Assembly (NCBI GenBank): GCA_002205965.3
Contig: NADL03000450.1
Coordinates: forward strand, 248,001 to 312,000
From: Kappaphycus alvarezii
Lineage: Eukaryota; Rhodophyta; Florideophyceae; Gigartinales; Solieriaceae
Length of the DNA stretch: 64,000 nucleotides
Direction: 5' to 3'
Every line of letters starts with the position of its first letter. The stretch's first letter is position 1. The notes under the pieces were generated by a model, which did not search any database, had not been told where the DNA came from, and saw only the letters and a list, made by a program, of their open reading frames with translations. This document shows positions 23,238 to 34,772 of this stretch, one piece after another. The translations under genes were made by a program, and so were the position numbers.

Positions 23238-23686
23238 TTCCATAGATTGCGTTGCTGCTACCCAATTCCCTCTCCCCATTCCCCTGCACTGCCTATTGAG
23301 ACCGGACCATTGTACATACTGTACCTCGAGACATTGGTTGACAAATCTCCTCATCGCCAGCCCATTCACCAGTGCAGTCTATTCTCTTCTCACCCATCCC
23401 AACTACGCTCACCCGTCAACCAAACTGCCCTCGTTCCTACCATTCACTTTATCAACAACCCAGTCCAACCACTATCCTCCAGCCCATTCTGCACCAAAAC
23501 AACAACAAAAAAAACTTCATCATCCCACACCATCACATCCTACAAACACCCAACGTCCTCTCCTCCACCCAACTTAACATAACACCTCAAATCCTACACC
23601 CTCACCAACTCCCACCGGCAGCTCCCCACCCCGCCCGAGCCCCCTCCTCCCCGGTCCGTTCCACTCCCGTCCCCTCCACATTCATC

Positions 23687-25003
23687 ATGGCCTTTGCACA
23701 AACTCTTCTTCGCAAGATGCTCAGCGACTCGCATACCGAGAAGCACTACGACGTCTTCTTCCTAATTCAAACTCCCATGCGTGATGGAGCTCTAGCTGAA
23801 ACCCGTCTCGGCGCACATCGCGTCGTTCTTACCGCCGTCTCTCCCAAATTCGAACAACAATTGTCCAAAAATGGTTCAACTACCAACCAGATTGTCATCA
23901 GAGACTGTTCTGTCACCGCTGTACGCGAGGCCCTTGAAATCATGTACGGCGGTGACTTGAACGAGGCCAAGAAATCAGTGCTTCTTGCCTTGGAAGTGTG
24001 GCATTTTGGTGTTCTTTTTGGAGTCGATCATCTCATCCACTTGGCGAGAGCCAGTTGTCTTGAAAATCTCAGCAACGACAACTGTTTACGCATTTTGGAC
24101 TTTGCCGTCCATGTTCAGGATTTGCAGATTGTCGAAAAGCTGCGCAGTTACGCCGCAGAGACCGCAAACTTCTCCCATGTTATCACGTCCCCTGATTTCG
24201 AGCGTCTCGACTTTGCTGTCGTGTCCTCGCTCATTCGTCCCGGTAAGGGCGAGTGTGCATGGCCCGAGATATTGACATTTGAAAAAATCTGGTTCGATGC
24301 TTTAATGAAATGGCTTGCCCCACGAATTCAAACACAACTTGTCAGACACGACGACTCTCAAGCCCCAACACAGAATGGAAAGGATCCCGACAAAGGTGCC
24401 AAACGAGAGGTAACAAAGGAGAGTGTTCAGCTAGTGCAACGTGTCCAGGCTTTGGTAGATTTTACGAGAATGAAAACACATGAGCTGCGTGACGTAGCCA
24501 AGAGTGAAGTTGCAAACATGAGCCCCACGTTTGCACCAACCTAGTTGACGTGCTACTCACGCGATCGGAGCAACTCGAAGGTACAATTCTAGAACGGAAT
24601 ATCGATCTGGACGTCATTGGTCAAAAGTATCAACAGGCGTTATGTGAGCAAGATGAAGCAGAGAGGAAGGCGAGGGGTGCTATGGAGAAGCTTGACAAGT
24701 TGCAGGTATCGAACCAGACATTAGAAAAGCGAATCGAGGACATGCGTCGACGACGGCCTCCCACCAGCAGCGGAGGTGGCCAGTCGTTCAACAGCGCAAG
24801 GCGGAAAGTAAGTGGCAGCTCAACCATCATTTGATCCCCTTTTCTTTCTTCTCCTTCGTCTTGGCACGATTAGGCGACTAAAACAGAAATAACATTGTTG
24901 ACAGACAAGAGACATTGACCTATCATCCGATGTTCCAGACTCTCCAGGTCCTGATGAGATTCCGCGCGGTCGAAACGTGATTGCACTGTGCTGCGCTAAA
25001 TGA
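23687..25003 (+). CDS. BTB/POZ-BACK domain protein with C-terminal coiled coil, one intron, one apparent 1-base gap
   Basis: A BTB domain occupies about residues 15-110 (YDVFFLIQTP, then LGAHRVVLTAVSPKFEQQL, then a valine-rich IVIRDC strand and a REALEIMYGGDL end). A BACK-like helical region follows (ALEVWHFGVLFGVDHLIHLA to LRSYAAE). BTB-BACK proteins commonly dimerise and act as CUL3 adaptors or scaffolds, but no Kelch or MATH partner domain is present. The C-terminal part (ERNIDLDVIGQKYQQALCEQ onward) is a predicted coiled coil ending in an arginine-rich segment. A frame change at the CCCC run 24523-24526 joins the two halves if one base is added. The intron at 24808-24904 then leads to a short last exon (24905-25003, stop TGA 25001-25003). 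Start ATG 23687 directly precedes the domain. The gene is convergent with the next one, 77 bp away. Confidence 0.7.
24808..24904 (+). other. Predicted 97-nt GT-AG intron in the BTB gene
   Basis: Donor GTAAGT at 24808, acceptor GACAG at 24900-24904, a pyrimidine-rich middle, and a GCGACTAAAAC stretch about 25 bases before the acceptor that could hold the branch point. The intron is phase 0 (after an AAA codon). Splicing replaces an early stop at about 24832 with a 99-base final exon encoding an acidic/proline tail. Confidence 0.55.
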
Positions 25004-25080
25004 GAGAAGCATACCACGGAGTACAAGCCACCGTGACGCATCCTATCGCTCCTCCATGTCATGCTGGACGCTCTGGCCAT

Positions 25081-26022
25081 TCACAAGCTCCAGTCTGGGC
25101 AGCAGTCTCCTGAGGGCCTCAGTGGGCATGTCATCTGCTTGCAATGTGGTGCAATACTCTCAAATATTTGCATTGATTCGTTCATGTCTGCTTCAAGCTT
25201 ATCCATGCGCATGGAAATCTTGTTGAACAGAGCCACCAACTCGTCCTCTGCAGACTGCAAGTTGACTGCCGATTCCTTTAATCCTGCGCGGTAACTCCCC
25301 CAAAATGTACCCCAAGTCACTTGACACGCGGTAAACAAATGCATACCGTCCAACATGGTTTCCATTGTATCCTTCCACTCTTGAAATGGAAACTCGACGC
25401 TCTGCAAAGTGGGGCGATTAATCAAACATAAAATCATCAACATTTGCCACAAAGCTTCGCCCTTCCCATTGCCATACGGCGTTAGTCGCAAGCGGCGCAA
25501 ACTAGTACATTGAAACAGGGCTGCAAACAATAGGGCTTGACACTCAATGCCCTCAACATCCAATTCCTCCAAGCGAACACCGCCCTGCGTGAACAGTCTC
25601 CCCAACAACAACCTTTCCAACTGCGCCAACCTTTCATTGCCGAACGGTTGTCCGACGACACGTAAACGCAAGGCCTTTATGCCATCAGCGGGAATAAGCC
25701 ATTTCAAAAAGGCCATCATTGAGGAGCGGTTGACGGTACATTCCAGAGTGTGTAAATTAGGCCAAGCAAAGGGGGAAAGCACAGTAACACAAGGCCAGAA
25801 TGTGGTATGAGGGAAATCAAGGAAACTGATATGGTGAACGGTGTTTGCAGTGGCGACCCGAAGTTTTGCGCTGACTCGGGCTAGGGTGACCGCAGAATGA
25901 AGATTAGAGGAGTGAGGATGGAGCACATGATCGGGGGAGAGAGACAAAACGTGACGGAGAATAAGGGAAAGGGCAGGTTGGGGAAGGCCTAGTAGCGTTA
26001 CGGAAGTTGAGGGAGATTTCAT
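25081..26022 (-). CDS. F-box/LRR-like protein
   Basis: Uninterrupted frame of 313 codons. Residues 10-30 (LLGLPQPALSLILRHVLSLS) fit the F-box start pattern LPxxxLxxIL, though the motif is short and divergent. The middle holds leucine-rich strands spaced like LRRs (NLHTLECTV, IKALRLRVVG, VRLEELDVEGIE, SLRRLRLTPY, PTLQSVEFPF). The last 80 residues are helical (ELVALFNKISMRMDKLEADM, possible short coiled coil). Such proteins usually act as substrate receptors of SCF ubiquitin ligases; the target is unknown. The ATG at 26022 is preferred over an upstream in-frame one at 26223, because the extra residues are low-complexity and lie in leader-like DNA. It is convergent with the BTB gene. Confidence 0.6.
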   Translation of the reverse strand: MKSPSTSVTLLGLPQPALSLILRHVLSLSPDHVLHPHSSNLHSAVTLARVSAKLRVATANTVHHISFLDFPHTTFWPCVTVLSPFAWPNLHTLECTVNRSSMMAFLKWLIPADGIKALRLRVVGQPFGNERLAQLERLLLGRLFTQGGVRLEELDVEGIECQALLFAALFQCTSLRRLRLTPYGNGKGEALWQMLMILCLINRPTLQSVEFPFQEWKDTMETMLDGMHLFTACQVTWGTFWGSYRAGLKESAVNLQSAEDELVALFNKISMRMDKLEADMNESMQIFESIAPHCKQMTCPLRPSGDCCPDWSL

Positions 26023-26587
26023 AATGAATTTGGTCTTACAATGGTGAGGAAGGTGAACAGAGAATTGCGGTTGGACGGTTGAATAACCGGAGGGCGTGTG
26101 GCGGGTTTGTCCCGGTCGTTGGTACCCTTCGTGGGAAGCCAAGGTAAAGTTTAGCTGGAAGAAAGCGGAACTGGTCGTTAGGGCAGTAGCGCACTGACCT
26201 CGAGCAGAGGATGCACTGGGCATATCTTCAATGTTTGTAGTCGACCCCGCCGCGGATGTCTCAGGATCAATTTGTTAACTGTACCCGTCAAGAATACTGT
26301 ATAGTATCAAGTTGCTAGTTCGAGATTGCACTCTTGCTGCAGGGTGGAATAGATTTGGTTGAAACGCGAATAAAGCTGGGATGCACCAGTGCAATACGTA
26401 CTGTACATACTGCGCAGTACAATATGATGCTGCACTGTTCTGTACCCATTATTAAATTTCTATAAAATTTCTCCACTTTTTAATTCATTCAATATCAACT
26501 TACTTAAATAATAATTAGATTTATTAAATGAATACTTTGTACAGTACTCCGATTGTTAACTGGACCATTCATTGCACAGTGTTTGAT
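26023..26587. promoter_or_regulatory. Upstream region of the F-box-like gene with ACAGT-type motifs
   Basis: Contains ATACTGTATAGTATC at about 26294-26308, a cluster at 26395-26455 (ACGTACTGTACATACTG, GCGCAGTAC, CTGTTCTGTACCC) and TTTGTACAGTACTCC at about 26535-26549. An AT-rich stretch lies at 26455-26530. No ORF is supported. Confidence 0.5.
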
Positions 26588-26880
26588 TGTGTATTTTTGC
26601 GGTTAATTTGGCGGGTCACTGCAGCTATAATTTCGCGGAAGCCGCTTCGTCCCCGGTCTCCGCCGTCGACCAGGTGGGTAGGCACTTTTTGCTACCCGCT
26701 GACCATGCCTTTCTCCCGAGACTTCCTTCTCAACGCCCCTGGACTGAAACCCTGCCCACACTATCTCTGACGCTCCCCTACTCTAGCCTCACTGCCAATC
26801 CTCCCGCTCCCCTCGCCGCCGACACTACCGCGCGGTTACCATCTACGTGTTAAGTACTTTCCCTCACCGCTTAACCATAG
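26588..26880 (+). repeat. LTR-like direct repeat, left copy
   Basis: About 290 bp that align, with substitutions and a few gaps, to 34773-35076 in the same orientation. Shared landmarks are TTTCGCGGAAG, CGGTCT(C/T)CGCCGTCGACC, GGGTGGGTAGGCACTTTTTGCTAC and TCTCTGACGCTCCCCTA. Similarity ends just before the presumed start of the copia coding region at 26884. This makes it a candidate 5' LTR and leader. The right copy carries an extra segment with a TATAAAT box. Identity is clearly below 90 percent, so the insertion is old. Confidence 0.5.
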
Positions 26881-29800
26881 TTATGGGCCCAGGAGGCTTT
26901 TCATCTCCGAGTGGTGGAAGTGTCTTTGATGCACCTAAGTTCCATCCGAACATGGACTTAAAGAATTGTCGAAGAGCGTGGACAAATGGATCGATCAAAT
27001 TAAAGCAGCCCATGATGCCAGAAAAGACTTAAGAATCAAGGACACGTTCAAAATCCTTGGACAGACTCTCTATCAACGCGGACTCCCTCGCGAACAACAA
27101 TCGATCGTTGATGAGTCCCGGATTGATTGCAAGCAGACAGAATATCCGGTTCAAGCAGCTCTAGACATTGCGAACCTGGTGGCAATCGATCCACCGATTG
27201 CAGTTGTATCCCGTTTGATCAACACTTTCAACAAGTTCGCTTCGATTCGACGCAATAATGATAGGGTCTAGCTACATTTTCGTCAAGATTTCGTGGTGCA
27301 CATGTCGAAAATTTGCAGAACATTAACTCAACCCCGCCTTCCCCGGTTGGACAAGTCCTTGCAATCACATTGCTGAACAACTGTAGTGCAATGCACAGGG
27401 CCGACCCTGTAAGGGTGTCAATTGAATATGCCTGCGGCAATGAGAGGGAAGTAGTCGGCGACTTTACGACTACCGGGCGTCCGAAGGACCCGCTTTCTCT
27501 TTAAGCCCCGTGCAGGGCAGTAGCTCGGTGCCTGTAAGGCGATGTGGTAGAGACTTGTAAAGTCGAGGCGTAGACACAAAGTGTCTAGAAACACGTATGC
27601 CGAGGGCTTGTGATAACAATAAGTCCAAAGGACAGCAACGAAGTGGCGATGCCAAAGGGGGAAAGACAGTCTGTCGGACTAAAAGGAACAAACAGGAAAA
27701 GGAAGACGGGGGTACACGGCCTTGGCTGGTGAGTAACAAGACGAACGGCGGGGCCGAACGTAGGAAACGCGGAGCGCGTCGACCGGAACGAGCGCAGAGA
27801 CTCTTAGGGGATTTCTACCCTCCCGCAGGGGATGGCATGAAGCCGCGGGTTTCAGATACAGTCCTCCGAGGGGGAGCGTCGACCAACACGGTCTAGAGAT
27901 ACATTCCTTTCTTGGGACGGGGCCGCGAGGGGCGAAGGGAAGCGCGGGGAAAGGGAAAAAGGGGCGAAACCTCGCGGGGACCAGTCCGTAGGGCTACTAG
28001 CCGGGACAAGAGGGGGTGAAGCTACTATAGCTACAGTCACAGGAGCCGCGAGAAAGGGGACGCGGGGCGCAAAAGGTACTAGTAACTCCAGAGCCATACC
28101 TCTTGTGGCTTTAGTGGTCTCGGCCCCAAGGCCGAGGGAAAATAAAAACTAAGTTAAAAGTTAGGCCGGCGGCCAGTTAGCTAGTTATGCCACTTGGCAT
28201 TAGTTAGGGGAGCAACCCAATAAATATCAGGACCCGAACCGGACCATAACACGCCCCTACAGGGTCACTGTCAGGCGTCCTTACAGGACTGTAAAGTTAG
28301 GATAGTAAATAGCTAAATAAAATAGTAACCGAAATTCGGTTAGTAAAATGTATCATTGATCCCTAACGTAGACCCAAAGGGTCATTGCACTATAACAACT
28401 TCAACCCGGACGAAAACGTTCTCACAAATGCCAATTTACAGCTCATATCTCTTTCACAACAACTCCATTCGTTGGAGGTAACAAAGGCTAAAATAACCAT
28501 GAACAAGGACTGTCTCGAGAACTTGCAGGCTATTTGCCATAAATTTGAGCAAGTGAAGGAGTCTAACGCTTGCGCCGTTGGTACAAGCAAGCCGACTAGA
28601 GTTTCGAAAAAAATCTTTTTTTTGTGATATATCAATTCAAGCATGCGTTTCAGGAGGCAAGAAGTAGCAGTAATGATGTCCGTAAGACAAGATCATTTGC
28701 TTATCTTTTTCACAAGTTGATGATCCAATTGCAAAATACATCTGGATGATGCCATATCTGCGCTACGTAACATTGGACAGACTGGAGAACACTCTTTGAC
28801 GTCACCAGGTATCGCAAATAAAGCGTAAATCCAAGCGATGATGATCAAGATGCAAACTTTCCTGAACTCATTCAACGGTGTTAGAAACAACAACTTCAAT
28901 CCAGGCTCTGTTAGGAACTCCATTCCATGCAACGGTCGTCGTGGTACTTTCAGATCTCGAGGACGTAGATCGAGCCGAAAGTAATTCAAGGACCGTGATC
29001 CCAAGTGGGCTTCAGTTGTCGACAACGTCGTTTGCTACGACTGTGGAAAAAGTGACACTGGAGGGGAGACCGAAAGTGTCCAAAGCCGAGCTTTGTCACG
29101 AAGAAGCGTCGCACTTCCACAGCTAAAGAAACAAAGGACGGTGAGGGCAAGACCAACCATGGTTTTCGGCCTCGCTTCATCCGTCCCAGAAACAATTAAT
29201 TTTGATAATCGACCCCAAGGGTCGATTAGACGTAGTTACTGGGGTGGATGACAACAACCCCATTCTAGATGGCGGCTGTCCCAGGAGTGTCTGAGGTGAG
29301 GATAGCATCAAGAGTCTGTGCAATTCCATCAGTATCCCGTTCAAATTGAAGGAATTGGACCGTGAGTCGTTCGTCCACGGTTATAGAAAGGAATGTTTGA
29401 ATCCTCAAGTAACCTTTGCAATCCTGGAGATGCCAGTGACGTACCTAGTTGTAACCAAAGCACTACTTCCTTTCTCTTTGTGCCTGGTGATGGCCTAATT
29501 CCACTAATTCCAGTAGGGAACGAGATCGGGCACATGCCCATAATGTTTTGCCGCCATTCGTTCCTGCAGGAGTTAATAGTTTGTGAAGGAAGGATCTTTG
29601 TTTGCCTTTTTACAATGATCCTGTATTCAAGGCACCCCAGATGCAGTTAAAACGTATGTCATGTTTGCCCCGTTCAAGCTCAATTCTTTCAAAAGCTGTT
29701 TTTCAATCATAAGGTCCCTCATTATTAGTAACTGTAAAGGCAGACCAAAGCGCCAGTTTTTCATGGTTAGAAAGATCGCCAAGAGATTGGAAAACAGATT

Positions 29801-32800
29801 ACATGGATACACAAATCTCCACTTCGAAGACATGAAGAAATTGTGTGACGGTGCTGGGGTTCTGAATATCGTCCTTCGTCAAGCATTGAAATAATCTTTT
29901 GACAGGTGCACCTCATTTAAGGAGACGTCTCAACCGAAGTGATCAAAGAAAGTCTCTTTCAGCAGGATGTTTATGAAATTTGACACGACCTTACAAGCGG
30001 ACTTCTTTTTTACTACCGAAATAAGAACCAGCCAACTATTCACATGGTTTATTTGTACACTGCGTACTCCGTCACAAACCTGAGAGCTAACAGAATCTGT
30101 CAAGGTCCTCGAATTGCAATGGATTAACACACAACCCCGCTGATATCGCCTCCGCCGACATAGAATTCTTCAGGAGTCCACTCCTAAAGTCCTTTGGGTA
30201 TTATGGAATAGGATTTAGGCCACGCCCCTCTTGCCGACATAAAAAGTTGGGAGTGGTATAATGTAATAATGCGGTAATGAGGTTGGTATTTCAACGTTTG
30301 TTGAAAGATGCGGAATATTTCTCAAGCAGATGAAAAACTACGGTCACTGCACGGGAGACTCTATCGGAAGGCTCCATACTTGAGCAACATCATGTATAGA
30401 GGAAGAAACATCGGCAGTTTTGTACCAGTTCGCGGATACACGCCGAAAATCAACGATCTACCGAAGGTGCAAATTTCCATAGAGCTACTGAAGGTTCACG
30501 AGGAGCATGTAGCCTTGCGCGCCATTGATCGATTTCGTAGGATGCGAACTCCGTATATCAAAATGCAAGAGAAGTGGAATCGAGACGATGAAGTCTGCTT
30601 CTTCAAGCTTGTCGAGAAGAACTGCCGTGGTAAATGGGAACTTGGATACGTCAGGAGCATGGAGCCTCACATACTCTGCTTCTCACGGTATATTTATCAT
30701 ATAGGTCAGCCGTTGCGAGCAGTATGAAAGGACAGCCAACTTGTACCCAAAGTTCCTCTGCTCAAAGAGCTTTACAAAAAGGAGTACTTGTTCCGAAGAT
30801 TTTCATGCCTGGTGGAAGAAGAAGGGGGTATGAGGCAGATCCATCTGTTGTCTCTCCACAACTATTCTCCGGCGAGGAAGGAGAGGTCGAAGTATCAGTC
30901 GAGAATGCTGCAGATGAAGTTGTAGGTACTGCTACCGTGAAGGAAACGTGACGAAGTTCAGTCGAGATACCCGAAACCACATTTCCCTGGAAATGTGCTT
31001 TCCACATTTGCAATATGGTTGAAGAACGTTGGACTTGTTGGACGAGTTGCAAGTCAACAGCGGGAATTGAATGAAACAAAACAACTTCCAGTTCCAACGA
31101 GGCCAGCAGAGACGCCCGATGCCGATCCAGCCGAGATGCTCGATGCCAGATTAGTCGATATACCTGTAGGAGGCTCTCTGATGGAACTGAAATCAACTTT
31201 GGTCGCATCCAAATCGAAACCCCATACAAATCGGATCAGCTTGACGAGGAATAGTTTGAAGATGACAGAGAAAGAAACTCATGACTTTCTTTACTCTTCT
31301 TTCGACAAAGAGGCTAAATCTTGGGCTTCCCACCCAGTAGCTTTCGCATATTTCGACAGAGTGATACCACGAAGATTCAATGAAACATCTTTAGACATCG
31401 GAGCGCATCAAATATACAAATTGAAGATATTTTTAGCTAGTCAAGAGAAAATCACTGGATCTGCGATGCATTTTGACAAACATCGCGACCCTGAAAAGCA
31501 GAAAAAGGAATAAGTAGCGTCCCGATCCTGGAAGCACTGGGCACGTAATAACTCGAGTCCTGTGCACAAAAATTCTCAGAGACATCAAATATTTGATAAT
31601 CTCAAGATCTGTTACTGGATTCTGGCTTGAGTACGCCTCTAGATGGATCCTGTATTAGGCAATCGACAATGGGAAGCAAGACTACATCGGGGCATACGAA
31701 GATGTTGACATGATGATGTGCCAAGAGATGCCAACAAGATCTATTCCTATCAGTTTTCGAAGTGAAGAGCAAGACGAAATCTGGCAAGCTTGAACTCAAG
31801 TGTAGATTAGTCCCTCATGGAAATCGAGACAAAGATAAGGGAAAAATCCGAAAGGACTCGTCTACTGCGCAGCGATTCGTTTCTTGCTCGCACTTTCAGT
31901 CACTCTTGGTCTCATGATTGCAGCATGAGATATCAAAAAAGCTTACCTTCAAGCTGGAAAAATATCTAGAGACAGAAAAATCTACATCAGGCCCTCAAGA
32001 GGATGTTCAAGCAGTAGCAGAAGGTTATGGTTGCTCCTCAAGTACACCTACGGTCTCGTAGAGTCAGGACGTATCTGCCCAGTTGATCATTGAAGAATTC
32101 CTCATGTATTCTGGATTTGTCACAGTTCCCGGACTTCAGGAGGTATTCGTCAAATACGAAAGCAATGAAAATATTTTGCTAATGGTTACCAAGGTCGTGG
32201 GTGACATGCTCATGGCAGTAACTCTCAATCGCATCATGTTTTTTAACAAGCAATGAAGGCCAATTTCAAAGTCGGATCGTCCACCATTGATAAGACGCTA
32301 GTTTTCAATCTTCTTCAGGTCCAACAAAAGATTATTTCAGCATCGAGGTATCCATGGAATAATACTTGCAGCAAATTAGCCCAATTCATATCTCTTTACA
32401 TCGTCGAAAGAACGAAAGGAGCACTGCAAAAATTCTGAAGTCACTGCCTGCAAAAGCCTTGCAGGTTTCCTCAACTTCCTCTAGCATGTTTCACTCCCAG
32501 TAGTCGCCTTTGCGGTGAACTATCTCCAACAACAAGTTAGTCGATTGTGTGTCGAAGACTTGGTTACGGCAAACAAACTACTTCAATAAATCCGTTGTCA
32601 AAATCCCGTATTTACCTACCTCGACCCAGAAGATATGGATGGTTCGTGCTACATCGCGTTCTCAGGTGTAATTACGGGAAAATCAGCATATGGTCAGATA
32701 GGATATATCTCGGGGACATACCTGTCTGCGGGGGTAATATGTGTGTTCTACATTCTTGACCGGTATAGCGGTAAGCAGTAGCGAGTATCTTTCTCTTCTG

Positions 32801-33200
32801 TTGGCGCTGAGATACTTGCAGCCGCAACATCTGCTGATCGAGGGCACTAATGGCAGAATAAATGGACAATGTAGCTCGCAACTATCAGAAACTTCAATGG
32901 TTTCTACGGAACCATGACAACCTAGTATGAAGTAAGCGACTACAGGCCTCGACCAACTGTTTCGAGGCTGCGAGACTCCTATGAGAATGAAGGGATATAT
33001 GGCATGCAGTGGATTACAGGCAAGAAGAGTCTAGCAGAAGCATTGACCAAAAGAAACTTGGATATCTTCAATTTGTTGAACGACGTGATGGTACAGGGGA
33101 CTTGGACTATGACATTTTGGAAGACGCGAAGCATGTTTCTTTCGAATACCAGAAACCGAAAATCATTAGCTATGTGTGGCCTTTAATGGTCCATTGCTTC
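26881..33200 (+). pseudogene. Ty1/copia retrotransposon coding region, heavily decayed, with a nested insertion
   Basis: Gag-like reading begins MGPGGFSSPSG (26884) and runs to about 27290, resuming at about 28392 after an insertion. A zinc-knuckle remnant VVCYDCGKS lies near 29025-29050, and a protease-like ILDGGCPRSV near 29262-29291. The integrase region 29660-30727 includes LHFEDMKKLCDGAGV, FDTTLQADFFF and VHEEHVALRAIDRFRRMR. The RT region 31200-32330 has LVPHGNRDKDKGKIRKDS (about 31807-31860), ADIKKAYLQAG-like traces and VVGDMLMAVTLN in the YVDD position (about 32192), then STIDKTLVFNLLQVQQ. The RNase H region 32600-33110 has YLDPEDMDGSCYIAFSG, YGQIGYISGTYLS and MQWITGKKSLAEALTKRNLD. Domain order gag-PR-IN-RT-RH is that of Pseudoviridae. 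Stops and frame changes throughout make it non-coding now. Confidence 0.75.
27385..28391. mobile_element. About 1.0-kb GC-rich nested insertion in the copia gag region
   Basis: The gag reading is broken between a LAITLLNN segment (about 27358-27381) and a NNFNPDENVLTNANLQ segment (from about 28395). The DNA between is markedly more GC-rich. Short inverted ends, AGTGCAATG (27385-27393) and CATTGCACT (28383-28391), are followed inside by TAAGGGTGTCAAT and ATTGATCCCTAA, an imperfect inverted pair. No transposase is visible, so this looks like a non-autonomous element. Alternatively TGTAAGG (27408) and CCTTACA (28279) could mark a solo LTR. No target-site duplication was proven. Confidence 0.5.
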
Positions 33201-34772
33201 TGATAATTTAACAAGTCTCTTCTTCTTCCGGAGCTCTCTCCTCTTCTCTTTTAGCTTAGGTGGGTAACGTTTCCTTTTCCGAGAATCTTTTAATAAAAGA
33301 CTGCGGACCTCAATAAATATGCCTGGATTCACGCCCGTCACCCAAACATGCTGAGAAGACATCACGCTCGAGTGTTAAGCAATAACCGCTCACATGGATC
33401 ATGTACCAGCCTGCGTGAGCCAACGACAACAATGACATGATCTATATGGTCCCCAACACTTTCAAGCCCCCGGGAAGAACAAGAAACACGCCATCATCTA
33501 CTCAGTCCAACCACTGCTCAACATCGGATGTAACTTCACTCTTCTCCACCAATGCCAACGATCTGTAAGGTTTTTTGCAACCATGTACATCATTGTCCGA
33601 AAGACCGCAGGAATAATGGTCCCTTCTGCAACATCTGTTTTGCTTCCACTTTCCCTAGCAACAGCTTCATAGAATTTGAGAATCGATGCATGAAGGCACT
33701 CACCCTCTCGAGAGTAACAGAAGATTGGCTTTTCATAATCCATGAAGTTCTTCGAGCTGTTACTGGTGGCCCTATTACAAGCCGCATAGATGCAAAAGAG
33801 GGACGTCTCTGTGCTTCAAACACCATGCATCTACTACATCTAAGTATTTTGCATATCCCTTTGGATTGTTGCAGATATTTCCATCGTCATGGAACTCCCA
33901 TTCACAATGACTTGGAGATCCCAAATTGTCCACTGGTGCGGGATGAAATGAAATCTCCAAGTATGCGAAAGTTATCGGCCAAAATTCCTTCAAGCTGCCG
34001 CTTCGTTTCTCAAATTCATAGTACTAGCCAATCCTCATGACTCCTTTCGATCCAAATGCAAGGAGTAGTCGCCTTACCTCGACGCGCTCTGAAGAGTTAC
34101 CCTGGTCTCTTATCCCAACATTAATCTCATGTAATCTCCAACACTTAGCGGTTGCGACGTTCAATACTCGATCCGACCTATCTTTCATCCACCCGAGAAT
34201 ATGCGTGCGAGACCACTCATTCACCATCATTTCCAAGCCTCACATGAGGTTTAAATGCCTTTCATTTACACCTTCTCCCGTTTCTTGAATCTTTCGTGTG
34301 AATAGTACACTTCTACTACACTCTTATCCTCTTGTCACCTCATCCAATAATACTACAGCGCTTACCGTTGACTATGATATCCATGCTACCCTTGTATCAC
34401 ACATGGAGGACTCCGTGGCGGAGAAAGGAGCTGCATTTATCGCTGAGTGTCGCTTGCTATGCTTCAGCCCTTGTTGCCCGCTGTAGGAGGCCATCACGGG
34501 AGAAGAAGTAGTGCTGTAGTGGACAAAATGGAAAGTGGATTGAGTGAGTATTGGATGCTTAGAATCTGGGAGGCCAAGGATAGTTTTGTCGATAACTACA
34601 AAACGACGACTCTAGCCTAAAGAGGGGAGCAAACCATGCTATGAATGTTATTGAAAAATAAGTTGACGCTCTACGAGACGATCGGCCGCCTTAAAAACTA
34701 TTGTAAGCTGGCGAGTGAAACGGTCGGGATGGAAACCGGCAGATTTGAAAATGCAGCGTATCAACGGGGAAA
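33201..34772 (-). other. Unidentified minus-strand coding-like traces between copia RNase H and the right LTR-like repeat
   Basis: Minus-strand frames 34024-34236, 33775-33993 and 33498-33743 follow each other in order and read like pieces of one protein (for example WMKDRSDRVLNVATAKCWRL, NPKGYAKYLDVVDAWCLKH, ILKFYEAVARESGSKTDVAE). Plus-strand frames overlap them, including 33552-34040. I recognise no domain. It could be captured or antisense sequence inside the copia element, or a separate decayed gene. Confidence 0.3.

Larger units (their letters stand above)
21973..23686. promoter_or_regulatory. Divergent upstream region of TDP2 and the BTB gene, packed with TACTGTA-type palindromes
   Basis: This 1.7-kb region separates two divergently transcribed genes. 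From about 22310 it carries many copies of TACTGTA, GTACAGTA and longer palindromes (22310-22334, 22391-22411, 22427-22437, 22456-22487, 22684-22690, 22778-22785, 22831-22837, 23199-23237, 23312-23323). The last 300 bases before the BTB start are a C-rich leader with few G residues. No gene of its own is supported. Promoter function is inferred from position. Confidence 0.55.

Noticed and set aside
23372..23686. Upstream in-frame extension of the BTB protein (105 extra residues)
   Set aside because: The extra part is low-complexity proline, threonine and serine coded by C-rich leader DNA. The ATG at 23687 sits right before the conserved domain.
25081..25810. Plus-strand frames opposite the F-box-like gene (for example 25547-25810)
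   Set aside because: They lie entirely within the longer intact minus-strand frame and show no domain.
27597..28097. Overlapping ORFs inside the GC-rich insertion (27597-27896 +, 27852-28097 -)
   Set aside because: Both are low-complexity, basic or proline/serine-rich, and open mainly because GC-rich DNA has few stops. No family motif is present.
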